Origin: Sphingomonas sp. Leaf407
GTDB taxonomy: Bacteria > Pseudomonadota > Alphaproteobacteria > Sphingomonadales > Sphingomonadaceae
Assembly: GCF_001425385.1 (NCBI RefSeq)
Contig: NZ_LMQO01000001.1
Location: 496,001-560,000 of the forward strand
DNA: 64,000 nucleotides
Direction: 5' to 3'
This document shows positions 1 through 6,878 of this stretch, piece by piece. How positions within the stretch are numbered: the first letter of the stretch is position 1; every line of letters begins with the position of its first letter. The notes under the pieces are model-generated. The model made no database searches and was not told where the DNA came from. It saw only the letters and a list, made by a program, of their open reading frames with translations. The position numbers and the translations under genes were made by a program.

Positions 1-1
1 A

Positions 2-1357
2 CTGATCGCCCACGGCTTCGCGGCGGACGCACGCGAGGCGACGAAACTGGCGTTCATGGCCGGCGTCGACATGTCGATGCAGTCGGGCTTCTACCTTACG
101 CATCTCCCCGATCTGGTCGCGAAGGGCGAGGTGCCGATGGCACGGCTCGACCAGGCGGTGCGGCGCGTGCTGGCGATGAAGGTGCAACTGGGGCTGTTCG
201 ACAACCCGTTCCGCCGCATCGATCCGCGCCGCGAAAAGACGCGGGTGCGCACCCCCGAACACCTCAAGCTGTCGCGCGAGGCGGGGGCGAAGTCGATCGT
301 GATGCTCAAGAACGACGGCGATCTGTTGCCGCTGCCAAAAACGGGCAAGCGCATCGCGCTGATCGGCCCGTTCGTGCAGGGCCAGCGCGAGCTGATCGGG
401 ACGTGGAACGTCTATGGATCGGACGCCGAGGCGGTCGACTTGCTGACCGGGGTGCGCGCGGCCGTCGCCGATCCGGCGCTGGTCAGCGCGGTCGATGGAT
501 CGGGCATCACCGATCCGATTCCCGGCGGCATCGACGCGGCGGTCCGCGCCGCCGCCGTTGCCGACATCGTCGTGCTGGCGATCGGCGAATCGCAACGCAT
601 GTCGGGCGAGGCGCAGTCGCGCACCGACATTGGCGTGCCCCAGGCGCAGCTCGATCTGGCGCAGGCAGTGCTTGCCACCGGCAAGCCGACCGTCGTGCTG
701 CTGCGCAACGGCCGGGCTATGGTGCTGGAAAAGCCGGTGCTGGACGCGCGGGCGATCCTCGTCACCTGGTTCCTCGGCTCGCAGAGCGGCCCGGCGACCG
801 CCGACATCCTGTTCGGCGACATGTCACCCTCGGCGCGCCTGCCGGTCAGCTTCCCCTATGCGACCGGGCAGTCGCCCTATTATTATGCGCACAAGACCAC
901 CGGCCGGCCCAATCCGCCGGGGCCGCTTGCCGAATACAAGGCACGGTATCGAGAAGGGCCGAACGCCGCGCTGTTCGCGTTCGGCCATGGCCTGACCTAT
1001 GGCCGGATCGCGTACAGCGACCTCGATCTCGGCGGCGGGCGGATGGCGCTCGACGGCACGCTGAGCGTGCGCGCCCGCGTCACCAACAGTGGCACCCGCG
1101 CCGCGACCGAAGTGGTGCAGCTCTACATCCACGACGTCGCCGCCAGCATCACCCGCCCGGTGCGCGAGCTGAAAGCCTATCAGCGCGTCACGCTGGCGCC
1201 CGGTGAATCGAAGCTGGTGACGTTCACGCTGAAACCCGCCGACCTCGCCTTCATCGGCACCGCCAACCGGCCGGTGACGGAGCCGGGCAGCTTCCGCCTG
1301 TGGATCGCGCCGTCTGCCGAAGCCGAGGGGGTGAACGGCAGCTTCACCGTCGCCTGA
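2..1357 (+). CDS. Glycoside hydrolase family 3 beta-glucosidase, C-terminal part (5' end outside window)
   Basis: The gene enters from the left edge and 451 residues are visible. The first residues (HGFAADAREATKLAFMAGVDMSM) match the end of the GH3 barrel domain. Next comes the GH3 C-terminal alpha/beta sandwich (from about residue 115, GKRIALIGPF) and then a fibronectin-III-like domain with the usual FGHGLTYG and EVVQLYIHD signatures. GH3 enzymes of this BglX-like architecture release glucose or xylose from beta-linked oligosaccharides and are usually periplasmic. The barrel domain with the nucleophile Asp lies upstream, so substrate class cannot be read. The neighbouring ROK kinase, IclR and LacI genes fit a sugar-use locus. 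Family assignment is firm; specificity is not. Confidence 0.93.
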   Translation: MIAHGFAADAREATKLAFMAGVDMSMQSGFYLTHLPDLVAKGEVPMARLDQAVRRVLAMKVQLGLFDNPFRRIDPRREKTRVRTPEHLKLSREAGAKSIVMLKNDGDLLPLPKTGKRIALIGPFVQGQRELIGTWNVYGSDAEAVDLLTGVRAAVADPALVSAVDGSGITDPIPGGIDAAVRAAAVADIVVLAIGESQRMSGEAQSRTDIGVPQAQLDLAQAVLATGKPTVVLLRNGRAMVLEKPVLDARAILVTWFLGSQSGPATADILFGDMSPSARLPVSFPYATGQSPYYYAHKTTGRPNPPGPLAEYKARYREGPNAALFAFGHGLTYGRIAYSDLDLGGGRMALDGTLSVRARVTNSGTRAATEVVQLYIHDVAASITRPVRELKAYQRVTLAPGESKLVTFTLKPADLAFIGTANRPVTEPGSFRLWIAPSAEAEGVNGSFTVA

Positions 1358-1360
1358 AGC

Positions 1361-1424
1361 ATCGGGCATCCTTCGCGTCTGCCCGCGCGTTAGAGCGGTA
1401 ACCAGACACGAAGGATGCCCCGAT
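1361..1424 (+). repeat. Long inverted repeat covering the RBS of the next gene
   Basis: Arms at 1361-1381 and 1403-1424 are inverted copies of each other with one mismatch and one extra G, separated by a 21-nt loop. The core GGGCATCCTTCG / CGAAGGATGCCC is perfect. The right arm contains the AAGGA Shine-Dalgarno sequence of the small gene starting at 1423 and the first two bases of its ATG. A transcript reading through from the GH3 gene would hide that start in a stem. It may also act as a terminator for the GH3 gene, although there is no T tract. Confidence 0.6.
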
Positions 1425-1641
1425 GACCGACAAGCAACCCAATCAGGCGATGCCCGGCGAAAAGGGCGCGGCGAAGCCCGACGGCGTCAATTCGACCCCC
1501 TCGGGCGGTCAGTCGAACGGCGAGGCCTATCCCAACCCGCAGACGGGCAAGGAGGGTGGCCGGTTCGATGGCGGTCAGACGTTGAAGGATTATCACGGCG
1601 GCCCCGGCGGGGCCGACAATCAGGCCGCCGGGACCGACTGA
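1423..1641 (+). CDS. Small hydrophilic hypothetical protein (72 aa)
   Basis: This is a short, low-complexity, Gly/Pro/Asn/Gln-rich protein with no Cys, no signal peptide and no membrane segment; it is probably disordered. ATG at 1423 follows AAGGA by 7 nt. Its 3' end overlaps the convergent IclR gene by 22 nt. I do not recognise a family; the composition is reminiscent of small stress-associated hydrophilic proteins, but that is a guess. The RBS lies inside a long inverted repeat (1361-1424), which suggests expression from its own promoter in the loop or controlled translation. Confidence 0.6.
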   Translation: MTDKQPNQAMPGEKGAAKPDGVNSTPSGGQSNGEAYPNPQTGKEGGRFDGGQTLKDYHGGPGGADNQAAGTD

Positions 1642-2414
1642 CCGGCGTCGTCATAGCCGAGGTCGCGGCTGATCGCCTGCGCGGTCGCCGCGACCTGCGG
1701 GCCGATCGCCGTGACCTTGTCCTGCGTCAGATATTGCGCGGCGGTGGCGATGCCGATCGCGGCGACGATCCCGCCGGTCACGTCGCGGATCGGTGCGGCG
1801 ACCGAACGGATGCCGTCGTTGCCGATACTGTCGTGGATCACGTGCCCCCGCCGCGCATTGGTGCGCATGTCGGCGACCCATGCCTCGACCGCCGCATCCT
1901 CCGTACCGGGGCGGACGGCGTGATACAGCCGCGCCAGCCCGGCGGCGTCCTCGTCGAACAGCAGCGCCTTGCCGATCCCGGTCTGCGCCACCGGCCGCCG
2001 GTCGCCCGGCCGGGTCGATACTTCCAGCCGCTGCCGCCCCGCCGCGCGGTCGAGGTGGAGCGAATGATCGCCCTCGCGCCGGCCGAGGAACACGCACAGC
2101 CCGCTATCCGCCGACAGCGCCTCCATCCGCGCGCGGGCGACGCGGACGATGTCGATCCGGCGATGCGCGGTGAACCCCAGTTGCAGCAGCATCGGCCCCA
2201 GCGTCAGTTGGCCCTTCTCTCCTTGCGCGACATAGCCGCGCTCGACCAATGCCGCCGCCAGCCGGTGGGTGGTCGTCCGGCTGAGCCCCAGCATCCGCGC
2301 CAGTTCGGCGACGCGCAGCGGCGCGTCGCGCAGCGCCTCGACCAGATCGAGGCCGCGCATCAGCGTCTGCGTACCGCGCGATGCGGTGGAGGGTTCGTCG
2401 GTCGGCTCGCTCAT
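1620..2414 (-). CDS. IclR family transcriptional regulator
   Basis: The 264-aa protein has the IclR layout: an N-terminal winged helix-turn-helix at about residues 16-75 (VAELARMLGLSRTTTHRLAA) and a C-terminal GAF-like effector domain at about 85-255 (TGIGKALL, IRSVAAPIRD). IclR proteins bind small carboxylates or sugar metabolites and control catabolic operons, often as repressors. It starts 13 nt after the stop of the ROK kinase on the same strand, so the two are probably co-transcribed and the regulator likely senses something linked to that kinase's sugar pathway. The effector is unknown. Confidence 0.92.
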   Translation of the reverse strand: MSEPTDEPSTASRGTQTLMRGLDLVEALRDAPLRVAELARMLGLSRTTTHRLAAALVERGYVAQGEKGQLTLGPMLLQLGFTAHRRIDIVRVARARMEALSADSGLCVFLGRREGDHSLHLDRAAGRQRLEVSTRPGDRRPVAQTGIGKALLFDEDAAGLARLYHAVRPGTEDAAVEAWVADMRTNARRGHVIHDSIGNDGIRSVAAPIRDVTGGIVAAIGIATAAQYLTQDKVTAIGPQVAATAQAISRDLGYDDAGQSVPAA

Positions 2415-2427
2415 CGCGCGGTCCTTA

Positions 2428-3324
2428 TCACCCCGCCGCGCCCGGTCCAGCGGCGATGCGGTCCTGCGCCATCACCAGCGTGCCGAGCGGCCCGGCCTCG
2501 TCGCCCAGCGCCGCCGGCACGATCCGCTCGCCGATATTGCCCGCATCGACATAGCCGAGATACCCGCCGAGCGCCGCGACCGTGCGCGTCCGCACGAGGT
2601 CGAGCAGATGCGGCTGCCCCAGCCCCACGCCGCCGCCGACGATGATCCGCGCCGGCGACAGCGTCAGGAACAGGGTCGCGAACGCCTCGCCCAGCGCATC
2701 GGCGATATAAATCCAACGCGGATCGTCGACGGCGAGCAGATGCGCGCCATGCCCGCACCGCGCCGCGATCGCCGGGCCGCTGACCAGCCCTTCGAGGCAG
2801 TCGCCATGGAAGGGGCAGGCGCCGGCGAAATCGTCGCCCGGGCTGCGGCGCACGCGGATATGCCCGGCTTCCGGGTGCATCATGCCGGTGACGGGCCGGC
2901 CGCCGACGATCAGCCCCATGCCGACCCCGGTGCCGACCGTGACATACAGGAAGTCGGACAGTCCGACGCCCGCGCCGAACCGCCCTTCGCCCAGCGCCGC
3001 GCCGGTCACATCGGTATGGAACGCGACCGCGCCGAACCCTTCCGCCAGCGGCCCGACAATATCGGCCCCGGCCCAGTGCGGCTTGGGGGTGGGCAGCATG
3101 ACGCCCTCGCGCACCGATACCGGCCCGAAGCTGGCGATGCCGATCGCACGCGGTCGATATTCGGTCCGCCACGCCGCCAGTTGCCGCGACAGCGCGCCCA
3201 GCGTCTCCCCGGGGGTCGTCGTCGGCACGCGATACCGCGCCAGGATTTCCCGACCCCGCCCGATCACCGCGATCGATTTCGTGCCGCCCAGTTCGACGCC
3301 CGCGACGACGGCTTCGCTGCCCAT
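2428..3324 (-). CDS. ROK family sugar kinase (fructokinase-like)
   Basis: The 298-aa protein begins MGSEAVVAGVELGGTKS, with the phosphate-binding DxGGT-type loop of the ROK family (E-L-G-G-T-K). It carries the zinc-binding segment in the form found in fructokinases, GH...CPFHGDCLEGL, followed by SGPAIAARCG. These kinases phosphorylate free hexoses with ATP in the cytoplasm. The start at 3324 is chosen because AGGGAGAGGAAG lies just upstream; longer in-frame starts overlap the divergent LacI gene. It lies upstream of the iclR gene in a probable two-gene operon. Fructose is the best guess from the zinc motif, but glucose or another hexose cannot be excluded. Confidence 0.9.
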   Translation of the reverse strand: MGSEAVVAGVELGGTKSIAVIGRGREILARYRVPTTTPGETLGALSRQLAAWRTEYRPRAIGIASFGPVSVREGVMLPTPKPHWAGADIVGPLAEGFGAVAFHTDVTGAALGEGRFGAGVGLSDFLYVTVGTGVGMGLIVGGRPVTGMMHPEAGHIRVRRSPGDDFAGACPFHGDCLEGLVSGPAIAARCGHGAHLLAVDDPRWIYIADALGEAFATLFLTLSPARIIVGGGVGLGQPHLLDLVRTRTVAALGGYLGYVDAGNIGERIVPAALGDEAGPLGTLVMAQDRIAAGPGAAG

Positions 3325-3414
3325 GATGCTTCCTCTCCCTGTTATTGCCGATAGTGGCGCACCCGCCGGGCCCCCGGCAAGTACGCCTACCGTACACGAT
3401 GGCATATCGGATAC

Positions 3415-3428
3415 TGCAAACGATTGTA
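3415..3428. promoter_or_regulatory. Possible LacI-type operator
   Basis: TGCAAACGATTGTA is an imperfect palindrome with a central CG, 10 of 14 positions symmetric, which is the general form of LacI-family operators. It lies in the 163-bp gap between the divergent ROK kinase and lacI-type genes, where an autoregulatory site would be expected. Confidence 0.45.
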
Positions 3429-3487
3429 CGCTTTGCCGCACCGCAAAGATTTTCGCTAGGCGCACGGCGATATTTTCTCGTACAAGC

Positions 3488-4522
3488 ATGGGGATGGAGC
3501 AAAATCGATCCACGACCCCTCGCGTGCGGACCATTGCCGATCTCGCCCGGCTGGCGGGGGTGTCCGCCGGCACCGTTTCGCGCGCGTTGGCCGGCAAGTC
3601 GCTGGTGAATGCCGAGACGCGCGACCGGATCCAGGCGCTGGCCACCGAACATAGTTTCCGCCCGAACCAGATGGCCAGCCGGCTGCGGACGCAGCGCACC
3701 GGGGTGATCGGCATCGTCGTGCCGCTGGGGCACGAACGGCGCCAGCATCTGTCCGACCCGTTCTTCATGACGATGCTCGGCTTTCTCGCCGACCGGCTGA
3801 CCGAGAATGGCTATGACCTGATGCTGTCGCGCATCATTCCCGATGCCGCCGACTGGCTGGAACAGATCGTCGATTCGGGGATGATGGACGGTGTGCTGCT
3901 GATCGGCCAGTCGGACCAGATCCCGACGATCGAGCGGGTCGCCGAACGCTATCGCCCGCTGGTCGCATGGGGCAGCAGCAACCTCGACGGGCAGGTGCAT
4001 TGCGCGGTCGGCACCGACAATGTCGCCGGCGGCCGGCTGGCGGGCGCGCGGCTGATCGCGCGCGGCTGCCGCCGGGTCGCCTTTCTGGGGGAGATGCGCG
4101 CGCCCGAAATCCGCGACCGCTACGACGGCGTGGCGCAGGCGATGGCGGCGGCGGGGATCGACCATCCGCCGGTCCAGCTCGACACGCACCTCGCCTCGGA
4201 CATCATGGAGCAGGAGATCGCCGGCCACCTCGACCGGGTCGGCGGCACGATCGACGGCATCGCCGCCGCGTCGGACGTGATCGCGATGACGACGCTGCGG
4301 GTGCTGGCGGATCGCGGCATCCGCGTGCCGGACGACATGCCGGTGGTCGGCTATGATGACCTGCCGATCGCGATCAGCGCGGTGCCGCGCATCACGACGG
4401 TGCGACAGGACCTCGCGACCGGCGCCAATGCGATGATCGACGCGCTGTTCCGCCGCATCGCGGGAGAGGATGCGCCATCGCTGGTCCTGCCCCCGGTGCT
4501 GGTGGAACGCGACTCGGCCTGA
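3488..4522 (+). CDS. LacI family transcriptional regulator
   Basis: The 344-aa protein has the canonical LacI headpiece at residues about 15-60 (TIADLARLAGVSAGTVSRAL) followed by a periplasmic-binding-protein-like effector domain (GVIGIVVPLGH..., DDMPVVGYDDLPIA). Repressors of this type control sugar operons in response to a carbohydrate. It is divergent from the ROK kinase-iclR pair and close to a GH3 glucosidase, so these are its likely targets along with itself. The start is ATG 3488 or ATG 3494; neither has a strong Shine-Dalgarno sequence. The downstream end abuts a 108-bp palindromic repeat. Confidence 0.92.
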   Translation: MGMEQNRSTTPRVRTIADLARLAGVSAGTVSRALAGKSLVNAETRDRIQALATEHSFRPNQMASRLRTQRTGVIGIVVPLGHERRQHLSDPFFMTMLGFLADRLTENGYDLMLSRIIPDAADWLEQIVDSGMMDGVLLIGQSDQIPTIERVAERYRPLVAWGSSNLDGQVHCAVGTDNVAGGRLAGARLIARGCRRVAFLGEMRAPEIRDRYDGVAQAMAAAGIDHPPVQLDTHLASDIMEQEIAGHLDRVGGTIDGIAAASDVIAMTTLRVLADRGIRVPDDMPVVGYDDLPIAISAVPRITTVRQDLATGANAMIDALFRRIAGEDAPSLVLPPVLVERDSA

Positions 4523-4531
4523 CGATACTTG

Positions 4532-4639
4532 CTCCCCTCCCTGACAAGGGAGGGGCTGGGGGTGGGTAGGTCCGTGGCGGACGCACCGCTCCCTCGCAGG
4601 CCGACCCACCCCCGACCCCTCCCTTGTCAGGGAGGGGAG
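4532..4639. repeat. 108-bp nested palindromic element, copy 1
   Basis: The outer arms (about 40 nt each, beginning CTCCCCTCCCTGACAAGG) are inverted copies of each other around a variable centre of about 25 nt. Each arm itself contains a smaller hairpin, CCCCTCCCT-GACA-AGGGAGGGG. A second copy of exactly the same length is at 14689-14796. The copy here lies between the convergent lacI-type and pepP genes and could serve as a bidirectional terminator. Confidence 0.85.
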
Positions 4640-4644
4640 TCAGA

Positions 4645-6441
4645 TCAACCCAGCGGCGCGCACTTCGCCTCGACCCATGCCGCCGTCTCGCCATCGAGCA
4701 ACGGCACCAGCAGCGCCGCGACCTTCGCGTGATAGGCGTCGACCCATGCCCGCTCGGCCCCGGTCAGCAGCGCGGGCACGATCAGCGAGCGTTCGATCGG
4801 CACGAAGGTCAGCGTCTCGAACCCCAGCATCGGCAGGTCGCCGCCGGGAATGTCGCGCTCCACCGTCAGCAGCAGATTCTCGATACGGATGCCGTATTCG
4901 CCCGCCTTGTAATAGCCCGGCTCGTTCGACAGCATCATGCCGGCGCGTAGCGGTTCGAGCGGCCCGCCACCCGGATAGTTCGGTGCGCCGATCCGCTGCG
5001 GCCCTTCATGCACCGACAGGAACGCGCCGATGCCGTGGCCCGTCCCATGCGCGTAATCGAGCCCCGCTTCCCATAGCGGCCGTCGGGCGAAACCGTCGAT
5101 ATGCCCGCCGAGCGTGCCGTCGGGGAACACGGCGGTATCGATCGCGATATGGCCCTTGAGCACGCGGGTGAAGCGGTCGTGCATCTCGTCGGACACCGGT
5201 CCCACCGGCATGACGCGGGTGATGTCGGTCGTGCCGTCCTGATATTGCCCGCCCGAATCGATCAGGTAGAGCTGGCCGGGCAGGATCGGCGCGTCGCTCT
5301 CGACGGTCGCCTTGTAATGCGGGCTGGCGGCGTGGGCTCCGGTCGCGCTGATCGTGTCGAACGACAGGTCGCGCAGCAGGCCGGTTTCGCCGCGGATCGC
5401 CTCCAGCCGGTCCGACGCCGACAGTTCGGTCAGTGTACCCGAGGGCGCGGTTTCCTCGAACCATTTGAGAAAGCGGACCATCGCCGCCCCGTCGCGCGCT
5501 TGCGCGGCGCGGTGATGCGCGATCTCGACCGGGTTCTTGATCGCCTTGGCCAGCACGCTCGGATCGCGTGTCGCGACGATCGTGGCACCGCCGGCACTCA
5601 GCGCGCCATGGATCGCGGCGACCGCGCGGTCGGGATCGGCGGCGACGCGCTTGCCGGCGAACCGGCCGAGCACGTCCGCGAAACTGGCGATGTCGCGCAC
5701 CGTCACCGCATTGCCCAGATGCCGGGCGACGTCCTCGCCGACCTTGCCGGGGGCCACGAACAGCTCGGCGGTGCCATCGGCCCGGACGATCGCATAGCTC
5801 AGCGCCACCGGCGTTCGCGCGACATCCTCGCCCCGCACGTTGAAGACCCATGCGATCGAATCGAGCGCCGACAGCACCACCGCATCGGCACGCCGTTCGC
5901 CCAGCCACTCGCCGATCCCCGCGCGCTTGTCGGCCGAGGTCCGCCCGGCGAGGTCGTCCGGGTATACGCTCATCGCGGCGGGCGAGGGGGCAGGGCGGTC
6001 TTCCCACAGCGCGTCGATCGGGTTCGCGTCGACCGCGACCAGCGCCGCGCCGTTCGCGCCCAGCGCGGCGTCCGCCGCCACGACCCAGCCGGTCGTTGCC
6101 AGCCACGGATCGTAACCGATCCGGTCGCCCTCGACCGTGTTCGCCGCCAGCCAGTCGGTCATCGCGGTCGCGGGCACCTGCACGAACTGCCAGTCGTCGC
6201 CATCGACCTGCTCGCGCACCTGCAACGTATAGCGCCCGTCGGTGAACATCGCGGCGGTATCGCGCAGCACTACCGCGCTGCCCGCCGACCCCTTGAACCC
6301 GGTCAGCCATTCCAGCCGCTGGGCATAGGCGCCGACATATTCGCTCATGAACTCGTCGGTCAGCGGCACGACGAAGCCGGTCAGGTTTTGCTTTGCGAGG
6401 TGGGCACGAAGGGCGGTCAGGCGGGCGTGATGGTCGATCAT
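4645..6441 (-). CDS. pepP: Xaa-Pro aminopeptidase (M24, aminopeptidase P)
   Basis: The 598-aa protein has the long three-domain form of aminopeptidase P: two creatinase-type N-domains (about 1-130 and 150-300), a pita-bread catalytic domain (about 310-530) and a C-terminal extension. Metal ligands are visible in IDSGGQYQDGTTDITR (two Asp), GTGHGIGAFLSVHEGP (His) and SNEPGYY / GIRIENLL (two Glu). It removes N-terminal residues that precede proline, using two Mn or Zn ions, and has no signal peptide. It is divergent from oligopeptidase B across a large inverted repeat, and both are peptide-degrading enzymes. The symbol follows the family. Confidence 0.93.
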   Translation of the reverse strand: MIDHHARLTALRAHLAKQNLTGFVVPLTDEFMSEYVGAYAQRLEWLTGFKGSAGSAVVLRDTAAMFTDGRYTLQVREQVDGDDWQFVQVPATAMTDWLAANTVEGDRIGYDPWLATTGWVVAADAALGANGAALVAVDANPIDALWEDRPAPSPAAMSVYPDDLAGRTSADKRAGIGEWLGERRADAVVLSALDSIAWVFNVRGEDVARTPVALSYAIVRADGTAELFVAPGKVGEDVARHLGNAVTVRDIASFADVLGRFAGKRVAADPDRAVAAIHGALSAGGATIVATRDPSVLAKAIKNPVEIAHHRAAQARDGAAMVRFLKWFEETAPSGTLTELSASDRLEAIRGETGLLRDLSFDTISATGAHAASPHYKATVESDAPILPGQLYLIDSGGQYQDGTTDITRVMPVGPVSDEMHDRFTRVLKGHIAIDTAVFPDGTLGGHIDGFARRPLWEAGLDYAHGTGHGIGAFLSVHEGPQRIGAPNYPGGGPLEPLRAGMMLSNEPGYYKAGEYGIRIENLLLTVERDIPGGDLPMLGFETLTFVPIERSLIVPALLTGAERAWVDAYHAKVAALLVPLLDGETAAWVEAKCAPLG

Positions 6442-6481
6442 GTCACGGGCGATACCATCCGGGGCAGGGGTGCGGAAGATT

Positions 6482-6824
6482 GGTTCACGCGAAGGCGCTA
6501 AGGGCGCGAAGAAGCAGGTGGGTTCACGCGGAGGCGCGGAGACGCGGAGGAAAGAAGCAGCAGAAGGATTTTTCGCGCAGAGGCGCAGAGGCGCAGAGAT
6601 CGCAGAGAAGGCGTATCCGCTGGACCGTTCCGCGTCAGCGGAACCCGCAAGCCTGCGGTTGCCGCAGGAGTGACAGCCGCTGTCGCGGCGAACGTCACCG
6701 CGAACGCCTTCCCTCGGCGATCTCTGCGCCTCTGCGCGACCATCCCTCCTTCTTCTTTCCTCCGCGTCTCCGCGCCTCCGCGTGAACCAACCTTCTTCGC
6801 GCCCTTCACGCCGTCGCGTGAACC
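6482..6824. repeat. 343-bp compound inverted repeat between two divergent peptidase genes
   Basis: This occupies most of the 437-bp gap. It consists of three nested inverted repeats. The outer arms (6482 onward and up to 6824) match with few mismatches. The middle arms at 6521-6557 and 6752-6788 are a perfect 37-nt inverted repeat. The inner arms, at 6574-6613 and 6705-6738, begin CGCGCAGAGGCGCAGAG; the left one carries an extra copy of the 8-mer GCGCAGAG. The central 90 nt contain further small hairpins, for example GTTCCGC-GTCA-GCGGAAC. No transposase is present. The element fills the promoter region of both flanking genes. Confidence 0.85.
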
Positions 6825-6878
6825 AAAACCCGGCAAGACGCCTCGACTTCCCGAACCACCCGCCCCAAATGACGCGCC

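Noticed and set aside
4529..4732. Short reading frames with LPCQGGE and PDKGGVGGGS peptides
   Set aside because: They are translations of the 108-bp palindromic repeat, which recurs at 14689-14796, and not proteins.
5101..6501. Plus-strand 466-codon frame opposite pepP
   Set aside because: It is a mirror frame of a clear M24 peptidase; composition is typical of antisense translation.
6498..6785. Short frames with RRGAEAQRSQR-type peptides
   Set aside because: They are translations of the compound inverted repeat at 6482-6824.
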